A stretch of 64,000 nt of DNA from Nonomuraea ceibae. Its GTDB lineage: Bacteria; Actinomycetota; Actinomycetes; Streptosporangiales; Streptosporangiaceae. Positions 16,670 through 24,770 of the stretch are shown piece after piece (the first letter of the stretch is position 1; each line of letters opens with the position of its first letter). The stretch covers positions 24,432 through 88,431 of the forward strand of contig NZ_JAHKRO010000025.1 of assembly GCF_019396325.1 (NCBI RefSeq), read 5' to 3'. Under the pieces are notes generated by a model that ran no database searches, was not told the DNA's origin, and saw only the letters and a program-made list of their open reading frames with translations. A program made the translations under genes and the position numbers.

Positions 16670-17025
16670 AAGGCGCCGCCCAGCCCGATCCCGAGCAGCA
16701 CGGCGACCGAGCGGTGATACCAGTCGAGCAGCGGGTCGGGGTCGGTCGCGCCGAACGCGACGGCCAGGATGCCCAGCAGCACCCCCGACAGCGCGGCGGC
16801 GTGCGCGTAGACGATCCCGTCCCACGCCCACGGCCGCCGGGCCAGCGCGCCGTAGCCTGCCACGGCGAGCGCGCACGCGCAGGCCGTCTCCACGATCGCG
16901 GCCGGGACGATCACCGGCTGGCTCAGCGGCACCACCGCGATCCCGGCGTGCAGCAGCGCCGCCACGGCGAAGACCACCCCGTACACCAGGCATGCGGCGC
17001 CCAGCGCCGTCCGCAACACGTCCAT
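16645..17025 (-). CDS. Hypothetical four-helix membrane protein
   Basis: 126 residues with four hydrophobic segments (ALGAACLVYGVVFAVAALLH; PAAIVETACACALAVAGYG; IVYAHAAALSGVLLGILAV; RSVAVLLGIGLGGAFYV). ATG at 17023-17025. The 3' end overlaps DUF523 tail to tail. No recognised family. Confidence 0.68.
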   Translation of the reverse strand: MDVLRTALGAACLVYGVVFAVAALLHAGIAVVPLSQPVIVPAAIVETACACALAVAGYGALARRPWAWDGIVYAHAAALSGVLLGILAVAFGATDPDPLLDWYHRSVAVLLGIGLGGAFYVSRVRR

Positions 17026-17144
17026 GCCCCCACGCTGCCACCCGCGCGGGGGCGGCGAATCCTCCCTGAGGGTGGCCGCCGGATACGACCGCCGGGGTAG
17101 CCCGGGGATCGGGAAATCAGAAAGTCCCCTTCGCGGAAACCTTC

Positions 17145-17171
17145 TGCCTCTCCCGGGAGTCCTTAGAGGCA
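17145..17171. promoter_or_regulatory. Inverted repeat upstream of the Dyp peroxidase gene
   Basis: TGCCTCT (17145-17151) and AGAGGCA (17165-17171) form a perfect inverted repeat with a 13-bp GC-rich spacer, 48 bp before the start codon. It could be an operator or a leader hairpin. Confidence 0.4.
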
Positions 17172-17218
17172 GGGGCCCGGGCACGAACACGATTCGCCAA
17201 CGGGGAGAGGACTCGGCC

Positions 17219-18592
17219 ATGCCAGTCGACCTGACCAACGAACAGCCCTTGGCCTGGGATTCGGCCACGCTCGACGCCGACACCAGGGCGATGCTGGACA
17301 ACCTCCAGCCGAACATCCTGCGCGCGCACGTCCGCGAGCACCTGACGGTGCTGTTCGTCCGCTTCAACGACGTCGCGGAGGGCAGGCGTTACCTGAGGAA
17401 GATCGCGGTGACCAGCATGAAGTCGGCCCGCGAGCACCTGAAGGAGGTGCGCGACCACGCCCGCGACGGGCGGCACGGCACCCCGTACGTGGGCGTCGGC
17501 CTGAGCAAGGCCGGCTACCGCGACCTCGGCCACTCGGTCGAGGACATGCGCAGGTTCGGCGACGTGGTGTTCCGCGACGGGATGAAGCGGCGCGTCGCCG
17601 AGGTGAACGACCCGCCGGTGGAGGAGTGGGAGAACTGCTACCAGCGGGAGATCCACGCCGTCATCCTCATCGGCGACGCCGAGCCGGAGCCGGTGGCGGC
17701 GCTGCGCGAGCGGTTCCTGCGCGACCTGCCCGAGAGCGCCCGGCTGCTGGGCGAGGAGAGCGGCCAGGGCATGCGCAACCCGGCGGGCGACGGCATCGAG
17801 CACTTCGGCTACGTCGACGGCCGCAGCCAGCCGCTGTTCCTCAAGGACGAGGTGGACAAGGAGCCCGGGAAGCACTGGAACCCGGCGTTCCCGCTGAGCG
17901 GCGTCCTGGTGCCGGACCCGCTGGCGCCGGACCCGGAGCGCCACTTCGGCAGCTACTTCGTCTTCCGCAAGCTGGAGCAGAACGTCCGCGCGTTCAAGGA
18001 GATCGAGCAGGAGCTGGCCGACAGCCTGGGCCTGACGGGCGCCGACCGCGACCGGGCGGGCGCGATGCTCGTCGGCCGGTTCAAGGACGGCACCCCGCTC
18101 ACGCTCAAGCCGAAGGCGGGCGGCGGCCCGGTGGTCAACGACTTCACCTTCGACACCGACCCGGACGGCACGAAGTGCCCGTTCAGCGGGCACATCAGGA
18201 AGACGAACCCGCGCTCGTTCGGCCGTGAGGTGCTCATGGCCAGGCGGGGCCAGACCTACGGGGAGCGCGCCGACGACCCGTGGGACGACGCGCCCCCGCA
18301 CACGCGCCCGAGCGGCGAGGTGGGCCTGCTGTTCATGGCCTTCAACAGCAGCCTGCTCGACCAGTTCGAGTTCACCCAGCAGAGCTGGGCCGACAACCCG
18401 GACTTCGAGCGCCCGGCCACCGGCCACGACCCGGTGATCGGCCAGGGGGCGCGTGACGTCAAGGTCACCTTCCCGAAGGTGTGGGGCGAGCCGGAGCAGT
18501 CGCCGCCGCACCGGCAGGTGCCCCAGACGGTCACGATGAAGGGCGGCGAGTACTTCTTCATGCCGTCGCTGGCCTACCTGCGCGGGCTGTGA
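17219..18592 (+). CDS. Dyp-type peroxidase
   Basis: 457-residue haem peroxidase of the dye-decolorising family. The catalytic GxxDG motif appears as FGYVDGRSQP. The haem-ligand region is GHIRKTNPRS, with the His as proximal ligand. The C-terminal part has the FNSSLLDQFEFTQQSWADN block usual in long (class C/D-like) members. No Tat or Sec signal is visible, so it should be cytoplasmic or exported by other means. ATG at 17219-17221 with a purine-rich GGGGAGAGGA upstream. It reduces peroxide while oxidising bulky phenolics or dyes; the natural substrate is unknown. Confidence 0.9.
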   Translation: MPVDLTNEQPLAWDSATLDADTRAMLDNLQPNILRAHVREHLTVLFVRFNDVAEGRRYLRKIAVTSMKSAREHLKEVRDHARDGRHGTPYVGVGLSKAGYRDLGHSVEDMRRFGDVVFRDGMKRRVAEVNDPPVEEWENCYQREIHAVILIGDAEPEPVAALRERFLRDLPESARLLGEESGQGMRNPAGDGIEHFGYVDGRSQPLFLKDEVDKEPGKHWNPAFPLSGVLVPDPLAPDPERHFGSYFVFRKLEQNVRAFKEIEQELADSLGLTGADRDRAGAMLVGRFKDGTPLTLKPKAGGGPVVNDFTFDTDPDGTKCPFSGHIRKTNPRSFGREVLMARRGQTYGERADDPWDDAPPHTRPSGEVGLLFMAFNSSLLDQFEFTQQSWADNPDFERPATGHDPVIGQGARDVKVTFPKVWGEPEQSPPHRQVPQTVTMKGGEYFFMPSLAYLRGL

Positions 18593-18596
18593 CCTG

Positions 18597-18624
18597 GAGG
18601 GGAGCGGCCCGCGCCGCTCCCCTC
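18597..18624. terminator. Bidirectional terminator between Dyp peroxidase and M28 peptidase genes
   Basis: Perfect 12-bp arms (GAGGGGAGCGGC and its complement) around CCGC, between two convergent stop codons. Confidence 0.8.
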
Positions 18625-18630
18625 ACCCGG

Positions 18631-20178
18631 TCAGCGGGTGGCCTGCACCTGCGCGGTCACGGCGGCGGCACCCGCCTTGGCCGCTGTCGTGCGCGCGCCG
18701 CCCGCTCCCGGCAGGCTCCGGTCGTAGGCGTAGGTGACGGCCGAGTGCACGATCGCGCCGGTGTTCACCAGCAGCGCCTTGGTGCTGACGTTGGCGATCG
18801 TGTCGCACGCCTTGTGATAGCACGGGTCGTACGGCTCGCCGGCGGTGCCGCCGAACAGCGCCTGCTCCTCCGGCGTCTTGACGCCCTCGGCGCCGGTGAA
18901 CAGGCCGCCCGCCGGGATGCCCGCCGCGATGAACGGCCCGTAGTCGGAGCGGCCGTCGAAGTCGGTGCCGACGTGGCCCAGGCGCAGCGTGTCGAAGTAG
19001 CGCGCGAACGTCTGCTCGATCTCGGCGGATCCGGGCGGCCCGGCCGGCGCGCCCGTCGCGTCGGAGTCGTCACCGTCGTAGATCTTGTACGCGAAGTTCG
19101 GCGAGCCGATCATGTCGAAGTTCAGGTACAGCTTGATCCTGGCCAGCTCGTCGGGCGTCAGGTTCGCCACGTAGTGCTCCGAGCCGAGCAGGTTCAGCTC
19201 CTCGGCGCCCCACCAGGCGAAACGCATCTTGTTGACCGTCGGCAGCCGCGACATGAGCAGGGCGGTCTCCAGGATGCCCGCGCTGCCGGTGCCGTTGTCG
19301 TTGATGCCGGGGCCGGGCACCACGCTGTCGAGGTGGGCGCCGAGCATGACGACGTTGTCCGGGTTGCCGCCGCGCGACTCGGCGATCACGTTGTGGGTGA
19401 CGCGGATCTCGCTCTCGGTGTCGGTCGCCACGCGCATCACGGTGCCCGCGGTGGCGGCCAGCTCCTGGCCGACGGCGAAGCTCGTACCGACGACCGGGAT
19501 CGTCACGGGCACGCCCAGCGTGCCCTGGAGGGTGTCGGTGCGGCCGGGCTGGCCCTCGTTGAAGATGATCACGGCGACGGCGCCTGCCGCCTGGGCGTTC
19601 TCCGCCTTGACCCGGAAGTCGCAGGAGCCGCGCTGGACGAGCGCGATGTTGCCCGGCGTGAACCCGGCGAAGTCGGCGGCCTCGCAGCCGGAGGTGGAGC
19701 CGGGGGTGGGCGGCGGCGGGAGCTGCAGGTCGACGTTCTGGAGGGTGGCGGTGACGTCGCCGGAGCCCGAGTAGGTCATGGTCGCGAACTCGCCGACCAA
19801 GCTGCCGTCCGGCGGCGTCGGGGTGAACGTGCGCGGGTTCGGCGAGACGCGCTGCATGGCCGCCGTGGCGTTCTCCTGGAAGAACGGGAACTCGAACGGC
19901 TGCAGCGTCACCCGGTAACCGGCACGGCGCAGCTGCCCGGCCACGTAGTCGCGGGAGGCGTCGTAGCCGGGGGTGCCGGAGGCCCGGGTGCCGCCGTTGG
20001 CGTCGGCGATCCGCTGGAACGCCTCCAGGTGCCGGGTGACGAGTTGCGCCTTGACGGACCTGGCGAGCGACGAGGGGCTCGGGTCCGCCTGGGCCGGGGT
20101 GACCAGCGCGAGCGGAAGGGTGAGGGCCACGGCCAGGGTGCCGGCTCGGGCCACTCCCTTGGGGAGGTGGAAGCGCAT
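18631..20178 (-). CDS. Secreted M28-family aminopeptidase with PA domain
   Basis: 515-residue zinc exopeptidase. A Sec signal peptide covers residues 1 to about 31 (ends TPAQA). A protease-associated domain is at about 130-240 (IALVQRGSCDFRVKAENAQ). The M28 catalytic part follows: GAHLDSV, NDNGTGSAGILE, AEELNLLGSEH, FDMIGSPN and the late HKACDT supply the expected His/Asp/Glu ligands and catalytic Glu. ATG at 20176-20178 with GGAGGAG. It should trim N-terminal residues from peptides outside the cell. Monocistronic. Confidence 0.9.
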   Translation of the reverse strand: MRFHLPKGVARAGTLAVALTLPLALVTPAQADPSPSSLARSVKAQLVTRHLEAFQRIADANGGTRASGTPGYDASRDYVAGQLRRAGYRVTLQPFEFPFFQENATAAMQRVSPNPRTFTPTPPDGSLVGEFATMTYSGSGDVTATLQNVDLQLPPPPTPGSTSGCEAADFAGFTPGNIALVQRGSCDFRVKAENAQAAGAVAVIIFNEGQPGRTDTLQGTLGVPVTIPVVGTSFAVGQELAATAGTVMRVATDTESEIRVTHNVIAESRGGNPDNVVMLGAHLDSVVPGPGINDNGTGSAGILETALLMSRLPTVNKMRFAWWGAEELNLLGSEHYVANLTPDELARIKLYLNFDMIGSPNFAYKIYDGDDSDATGAPAGPPGSAEIEQTFARYFDTLRLGHVGTDFDGRSDYGPFIAAGIPAGGLFTGAEGVKTPEEQALFGGTAGEPYDPCYHKACDTIANVSTKALLVNTGAIVHSAVTYAYDRSLPGAGGARTTAAKAGAAAVTAQVQATR

Positions 20179-20368
20179 ATGGCTCCTCCGCGAAGAGGGT
20201 GAGTGTTTCGGTGTCCCCCGATTTCTTGCACGCTGTTGGAACGTAACGAGCCCGCCGCCTCCTGAGAAGACCCATAAATGGGGGTCATTTCACTGGTTTG
20301 CTGCTCTCCAGGTCTTTACCCTTTCGGCTCGCATCGCCTCACCCAACCCGGAAGGCCCGCCGGGGATC

Positions 20369-22186
20369 ATGGCCTCAGGGGGTCGGGGCATGCTGCGGGC
20401 GTTTCTGAAGACCGAGGCGGGCAGCACCAGCGTGCTGCTCGCGGCCACGGTGCTGGCCCTGCTGTGGGCGAACTCGCCCTGGGGCGACACCTACGAGGCG
20501 TTCTGGCACACCCCGATGGGCCTGTCCTTCGGCGACGCCACGTTCTCCCTCGACCTGCGCCACTGGGTGAACGACGGGCTCATGACGATCTTCTTCTTCG
20601 TCATCGGCCTCGAGATCTCGTACGAGGCGCGGCTGGGCCAGCTCGCCGACCGGCGGCTGATCGCCGTGCCCGCGATCGCCGCGTTCGGCGGCATGATCGT
20701 GCCCGCGGCCGTCTACCTCGTCTTCAACGCGGGCGGGCCCGGGGCCGCCGGGTGGGGCGTGCCGATCGCCACCGACACCGCGTTCGTGCTCGGGCTGCTC
20801 GCCGTCGTGGGGGCCCGGTGCCCGTACCCGCTGCGGGCCTTCCTGCTCACGCTGGCCATCGTGGACGACATCCTGGCCATCATGATCATCGCGATCTTCT
20901 ACACCGCGACGCTGGTGGTCCCCGCGCTGGTCACCGCGATCCTGCTGCTGGCCGCGATCGTGACCCTGCGCTGGCTGCGCATCTGGCGGGCGCCCGCCTA
21001 CATCCTGCTCGGCTTCGCGCTGTGGGTGGCCACGCTGGAGAGCGGCGTGCATCCCACCCTGGTCGGCATCGCGCTCGGCGTCCTCGTGTTCGTGTACGCG
21101 CCCAGCGACCACAAGCTGCTGCGCGCCGGGGAGGCCGTGCAGGAGTTCACCACCTCCCCCAGCCCGCGCGCGGCCGAGCGGGCCACCCGGCTGGTGCGCC
21201 GGGCGGTCTCGGTCAACGAACGCCTCCAGCTCCGCCTGCACCCGTGGAGCAGCTACGTCATCGTGCCGATCTTCGCCCTGGCCAACGCCGGGGTCCGGCT
21301 CGACGGCGACACGCTGCGGGCCGCCGCGACCTCGCCCATCGCGCTCGGCGTCGCGCTCGGCCTGCTCCTCGGCAAGATCACCGGCATCACCCTCGGCACC
21401 TGGCTGCCGCTGCGGCTCAACTGGGGCGTGCTGCCGGGCAACCTGGTGTGGGGCCAGATCCTCGGCGGGGCGGCGGTGTCGGGCATCGGGTTCACCGTCG
21501 CCCTGTTCATCGTCGACCTGGCCTTCGAGGACCCGCTCGTGCACAGCGAGGCGAAGATCGGCATCCTGGCCGGATCGCTGCTGTCGGCGCTGCTCGGCTG
21601 GGTGATTTTCAAGCTGGCCTGGGACCGGGGCGGCGTGTGCGCCCCGCCGCAGACGGAGCCGGAGGAAGAGCTGCCGGTGCTGCTCGGCGAGCCCGTCGGG
21701 CCGGACGATCACGTGCTCGGCCCCCCGGACGCGCCGGTGACGATCGTCGAATACGGCGACTTCGAATGCCCCTACTGCGGCCGCCTCCACCCGGTGCTCC
21801 AGGAACTGCGCCGCCGCCATCCCGACCTGCGGATCGTCTTCCGGCACTACCCGCTGCGCACCGTGCACCCGCGCGCCGTGGCCGCCGCGCTGGCCTCGGA
21901 GGGCGCGGCCCTCGGCGGCCGGTTCTGGGAGATGCACGACCTGCTGTTCCGCAACCAGCGCCACCTCACCGACCAGGACCTCGCCCGCTACGCCGCCGGG
22001 CTCGGCGTCGAACCGTGGCCCGACGTGCCCGCCCAGACCGCCCGCGTCGCCCGCGACGAGGCGTCCGGCCACGCCAGCGGCGTCCGGGGCACCCCCACCC
22101 TCTTCGTCAACGGCCTGCGCCATCAGGGCGACTTCGACCTGGAGTCCCTGAGCAAGGCGGTGGATCTCGCGCGTCCCACCCCGTAA
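20369..22186 (+). CDS. nhaA: NhaA Na+/H+ antiporter fused to a DsbA-like thioredoxin domain
   Basis: About 605 residues. The N-terminal 420 or so are a full NhaA antiporter: LEISYEARLGQLADRR, ATDTAFVLGLLA, and the ion-binding Asp pair in LAIVDDILAIMII. The C-terminal 180 are a DsbA/thioredoxin-fold domain with redox motif CPYC (YGDFECPYCGRLHPVLQEL) and the cis-Pro loop VRGTPTLFVNG. Exchange of sodium for protons is expected; the oxidoreductase tail may sit in the cytoplasm or outside depending on topology, which the sequence does not settle. ATG 20369 or 20390 are both possible starts. The fusion is known from other actinobacteria. Confidence 0.88.
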   Translation: MASGGRGMLRAFLKTEAGSTSVLLAATVLALLWANSPWGDTYEAFWHTPMGLSFGDATFSLDLRHWVNDGLMTIFFFVIGLEISYEARLGQLADRRLIAVPAIAAFGGMIVPAAVYLVFNAGGPGAAGWGVPIATDTAFVLGLLAVVGARCPYPLRAFLLTLAIVDDILAIMIIAIFYTATLVVPALVTAILLLAAIVTLRWLRIWRAPAYILLGFALWVATLESGVHPTLVGIALGVLVFVYAPSDHKLLRAGEAVQEFTTSPSPRAAERATRLVRRAVSVNERLQLRLHPWSSYVIVPIFALANAGVRLDGDTLRAAATSPIALGVALGLLLGKITGITLGTWLPLRLNWGVLPGNLVWGQILGGAAVSGIGFTVALFIVDLAFEDPLVHSEAKIGILAGSLLSALLGWVIFKLAWDRGGVCAPPQTEPEEELPVLLGEPVGPDDHVLGPPDAPVTIVEYGDFECPYCGRLHPVLQELRRRHPDLRIVFRHYPLRTVHPRAVAAALASEGAALGGRFWEMHDLLFRNQRHLTDQDLARYAAGLGVEPWPDVPAQTARVARDEASGHASGVRGTPTLFVNGLRHQGDFDLESLSKAVDLARPTP

Positions 22187-22232
22187 CGTCTCTACGCGGA
22201 CGTCCCCTCAACGGGCTGGAGACCTGAACCGC

Positions 22233-22760
22233 ATGTTCAACATCGGAAACTACGTCGGGATCGGCACCACCGCCCTGATCAGCGTGCTGCTGCTGGCGGG
22301 CACCGTGCTGCTGGGCATGAACCGGCGCAACCACGGCCGCGGGGCGACCCTCGGCATGTTCGGCTGCCTCGCGCTGTTCCTCGACTCGCTGGTGCGGCTC
22401 GCGCAGTTGCTGATGATCGGCGTCCTGTTGGAGTCGTTCGGCCCGGGCGGCATCGACGTCGTCTTCCTGCTGGTGAACCTGGTCTCCTTCGTGCTCATGG
22501 TGACGGGCGTCTCGTTGCTGATCGCCGGCGTGATCGCCCGCCGCACCCCGCCCCAGCAGCCCGGCCCCCAGGCCCCGCAGCAGCCCCAGCCCTGGCAGCA
22601 GCAGGGCCCGCAGCAGGGCTGGCAGCAGCAAGGACCGCAGGGCCCGTACGGCCAGCCGCAGGGGCCGCAGCCCGGTTGGCAGCAGCAGCCGCCGAGCGGG
22701 CCGCAGGGGCCGCAGGGGCCGCAGCCGGGGTGGCAGCCGCCTGCCGACGGGCTCGCCTGA
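22233..22760 (+). CDS. Membrane protein with Pro/Gln-rich tail
   Basis: 175 residues. Three or four hydrophobic helices lie in the first 105 (NYVGIGTTALISVLLLAGTV; GCLALFLDSLVRLAQLLMIG; FLLVNLVSFVLMVTGVSLLIAG). A tail of about 70 residues of Pro, Gln, Gly and Trp repeats follows (QQGPQQGWQQQGPQGP). The tail is probably disordered and cytoplasmic. No named family. It lies between nhaA and another Pro-rich single-helix protein on the same strand. Confidence 0.72.
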   Translation: MFNIGNYVGIGTTALISVLLLAGTVLLGMNRRNHGRGATLGMFGCLALFLDSLVRLAQLLMIGVLLESFGPGGIDVVFLLVNLVSFVLMVTGVSLLIAGVIARRTPPQQPGPQAPQQPQPWQQQGPQQGWQQQGPQGPYGQPQGPQPGWQQQPPSGPQGPQGPQPGWQPPADGLA

Positions 22761-22833
22761 GCCGTCCTCGGGCAGCCACAGGAGATGTGACAATGGTGGG
22801 AAAATCCGGCTCCGCGCGCGCGTCGAGGGAACC

Positions 22834-23220
22834 ATGAATCCAGAGCAGCCCGGCCAGCCCGACCCCGACGTGACGATCCGGCGCCGCTGGCCCCAGCAGC
22901 CGACCGGGCCGCACCCCGCGCCCCCGTCCGGCCCGTACCCCGCACCCCCGGCCGGGCCCCCACCGAGGCCGAACCCCGGTCCGCACCCCGGTCCGCAGCC
23001 GTACGGGGGCGGGCCCGTGCCCCCGCACCGGCAGGACGACCCGCCGGGCTCGTTCACCCGCCGCCTGCCCTACACCCCGGACATGCTCCCCGACGTGCCC
23101 GTGTACGAGGCCAAGGCGGCCAAGTCCGGGTGGTGGTGGATGATCCTGGTGTGCGGGGTCGCCCTGCTGGCGGCGGCGCTCACCGCCGGCTTCCTGTTCT
23201 GGGTGAACGGCGGCGCGTAG
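22834..23220 (+). CDS. Pro-rich single-pass membrane protein
   Basis: 128 residues. The first 75 are Pro/Gly rich (GPHPAPPSGPYPAPPAGPPP). A linker follows (RRLPYTPDMLPDVPVYEAKA), then one transmembrane helix at the C-terminus (WWWMILVCGVALLAAALTAG). Probably anchored with the Pro-rich part in the cytoplasm. Unrecognised; it resembles the preceding gene in composition and may act with it. Confidence 0.68.
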   Translation: MNPEQPGQPDPDVTIRRRWPQQPTGPHPAPPSGPYPAPPAGPPPRPNPGPHPGPQPYGGGPVPPHRQDDPPGSFTRRLPYTPDMLPDVPVYEAKAAKSGWWWMILVCGVALLAAALTAGFLFWVNGGA

Positions 23221-23227
23221 CCCCGGG

Positions 23228-23680
23228 TCACGCCCGGACGCTGTCCATCGTCCAGTTCGTCTCCCAGGTCCGCTCCCCGTCGACGGAGAACGCCTGCTCC
23301 CACCGGCAGGCGTCCGGCCCCTGGAGCGTCCAGAGGAACCGGCACCGCACCGGCGTCCCCTCGTGCTGGTCGTCGGCGTAGAACAGGCCCTGGTCGCCGT
23401 CGAAGCCGCCGACCATGGGCGGCAGGTCGAGCACGCCCCGGGAGCTGTTGGCCCAGTAGATCGACCACTGCCGCGTCTCGGGGTTGTACAGCCGCAGGGT
23501 CAGCCCGTTGAAGCCCTTGGTGGGGAAGGTGATCTCGTCGAAGCTGGCGGCGCCGCCGAAGTGCCGGGTGGCGGTGATCCGGCCGGGGAACTCGTCCCAG
23601 GTGTCGCTGCCGGTGAGCGGCTTGACCAGGCGCCTGTTGTGGACGTTCCAGGTGCCTTCGAGGAAGTCGAAATCGTTCAT
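23228..23680 (-). CDS. DUF1579-like lipocalin-fold protein
   Basis: 150 residues with the pattern of small ligand-binding barrels of the DUF1579/lipocalin-like type: DFDFLEGTWNVHNRRL at the start, FDEITFPTKGFNGLTLRLYN in the middle, SVDGERTWETNWTMD at the end. ATG at 23678-23680 is preferred; two earlier in-frame codons are also possible. Divergent from a WYL regulator with a palindrome between them, so it is likely the regulator's target. Ligand unknown. Confidence 0.75.
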   Translation of the reverse strand: MNDFDFLEGTWNVHNRRLVKPLTGSDTWDEFPGRITATRHFGGAASFDEITFPTKGFNGLTLRLYNPETRQWSIYWANSSRGVLDLPPMVGGFDGDQGLFYADDQHEGTPVRCRFLWTLQGPDACRWEQAFSVDGERTWETNWTMDSVRA

Positions 23681-23704
23681 GCCCGGCACCGTACGGCCGG
23701 GTCA

Positions 23705-23721
23705 CTGACAGGTAGTGTCAG
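23705..23721. promoter_or_regulatory. Operator between DUF1579-like gene and WYL regulator gene
   Basis: CTGACA-N5-TGTCAG is a perfect inverted repeat in the 45-bp divergent gap, starting 25 bp from one start codon and ending 5 bp from the other. Probable autoregulatory site of the YafY/WYL regulator. Confidence 0.7.
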
Positions 23722-23725
23722 CGAT

Positions 23726-24700
23726 GTGCGTGCTTCCCGCCTGATGTCGATCCTCCTGCTCCTGCAGACGCGCGGCCGGATGACCGCCGGGGAGCTGGCC
23801 GACCGGCTGGAGGTGTCGGTGCGCACGATCTACCGCGACGTGGAGTCGCTGCACGCGGCCGGCATCCCGCTCTACGGCGACGCCGGGCCGAGGGGCGGCT
23901 ACCGGCTGCTCGACGGCTACCGGACCAAGCTGACCGGGCTGACGACGGAGGAGGCCGAGTCGCTGCCGCTGGCCGGGCTGCCCGGTCCGGCCGCCGAGCT
24001 GGGGCTGGGCGCGGTGGTGACGGCGGCGCAGCTCAAGCTGATGGCGGCGCTGCCCGTGGAGCTGCGTGACCGGGCCGGGCGCATCAGGGAGCGCTTCCAC
24101 CTCGACGCCCCGGGCTGGTACCGCGACCGGGAGCCGGTGGCCCACCTGCCCGCCGTGGCGGAGGCGGTGTGGAACGAGCGCCCGGTCCGGGTCCGCTACC
24201 GCCGCTGGCGCGCCCCGCAGGAGGTGGAGCGGCGGCTGGAGCCGTACGGCCTGGTCGTCAAGGCCGGGAGCTGGTATCTGGTGGCCCGCTGCGACGAGCA
24301 GGTGCGCACCTACCGGGTGTCGCAGATCCTCGACCTGCATCCGCTGCCGGGCCGGTTCGCCAGGCCGGCGGGGTTCGACCTGGCGGCGCACTGGCAGGCG
24401 TACCTGGTGGAGTTCGAGGCTCGGCTACGGCGCGGCGAGGCGGTGCTGCGGCTGTCGCCGGGCGGGCTCGAACGGCTGCCGGGCCTGATGACGCCCGGCG
24501 TGGCGGCGGCGGCGCGGGAGAGCGCCGAGCCGGAGGCGGACGGCTGGACCCGGGTGAGGGTGCCGATCGAGTCGGTCGAGCACGCGACGGGCGAGTTCCT
24601 CAGGCTGGGCGCGGACGCCGAGGTGATCAGCCCGCCCGAGCTGCGCGAACGGCTGCTCGCCGTCGCCGAGCGGATGGTCGGCCTCTACCGCGCCGGTTAA
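23726..24700 (+). CDS. WYL-domain (YafY/DeoR-type) transcriptional regulator
   Basis: 324 residues. The N-terminal winged helix is RLMSILLLLQTRGRMTAGEL to VSVRTIYRDVESLHAAGIPL, followed by GPRGGYRLLDGYRT. The WYL domain is at about 140-230 (VRVRYRRWRAPQEVERRLEPYGLV; GSWYLVARCDEQVRTYRVSQ) and a WCX-like C-terminal extension ends the protein. GTG at 23726-23728, 5 bp from the palindrome. WYL domains sense small ligands or nucleic-acid fragments in several systems. Here the divergent barrel protein is the likely target. Confidence 0.87.
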   Translation: MRASRLMSILLLLQTRGRMTAGELADRLEVSVRTIYRDVESLHAAGIPLYGDAGPRGGYRLLDGYRTKLTGLTTEEAESLPLAGLPGPAAELGLGAVVTAAQLKLMAALPVELRDRAGRIRERFHLDAPGWYRDREPVAHLPAVAEAVWNERPVRVRYRRWRAPQEVERRLEPYGLVVKAGSWYLVARCDEQVRTYRVSQILDLHPLPGRFARPAGFDLAAHWQAYLVEFEARLRRGEAVLRLSPGGLERLPGLMTPGVAAAARESAEPEADGWTRVRVPIESVEHATGEFLRLGADAEVISPPELRERLLAVAERMVGLYRAG

Positions 24701-24770
24701 GCGAGCTGCAAGCGCCTCCGGACAGAATGCCGCAAAAGGATCAACCAGCGCTTCGGGGGCGACATTGCGC

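Noticed and set aside
20218..20300. Riboswitch upstream of nhaA
   Set aside because: A small GACCC/GGGTC hairpin occurs near 20270-20286, but no known riboswitch core could be recognised.
22553..22745. CAG/CCG-rich DNA repeats
   Set aside because: They encode the Pro/Gln tail of a membrane protein; not an independent DNA element.
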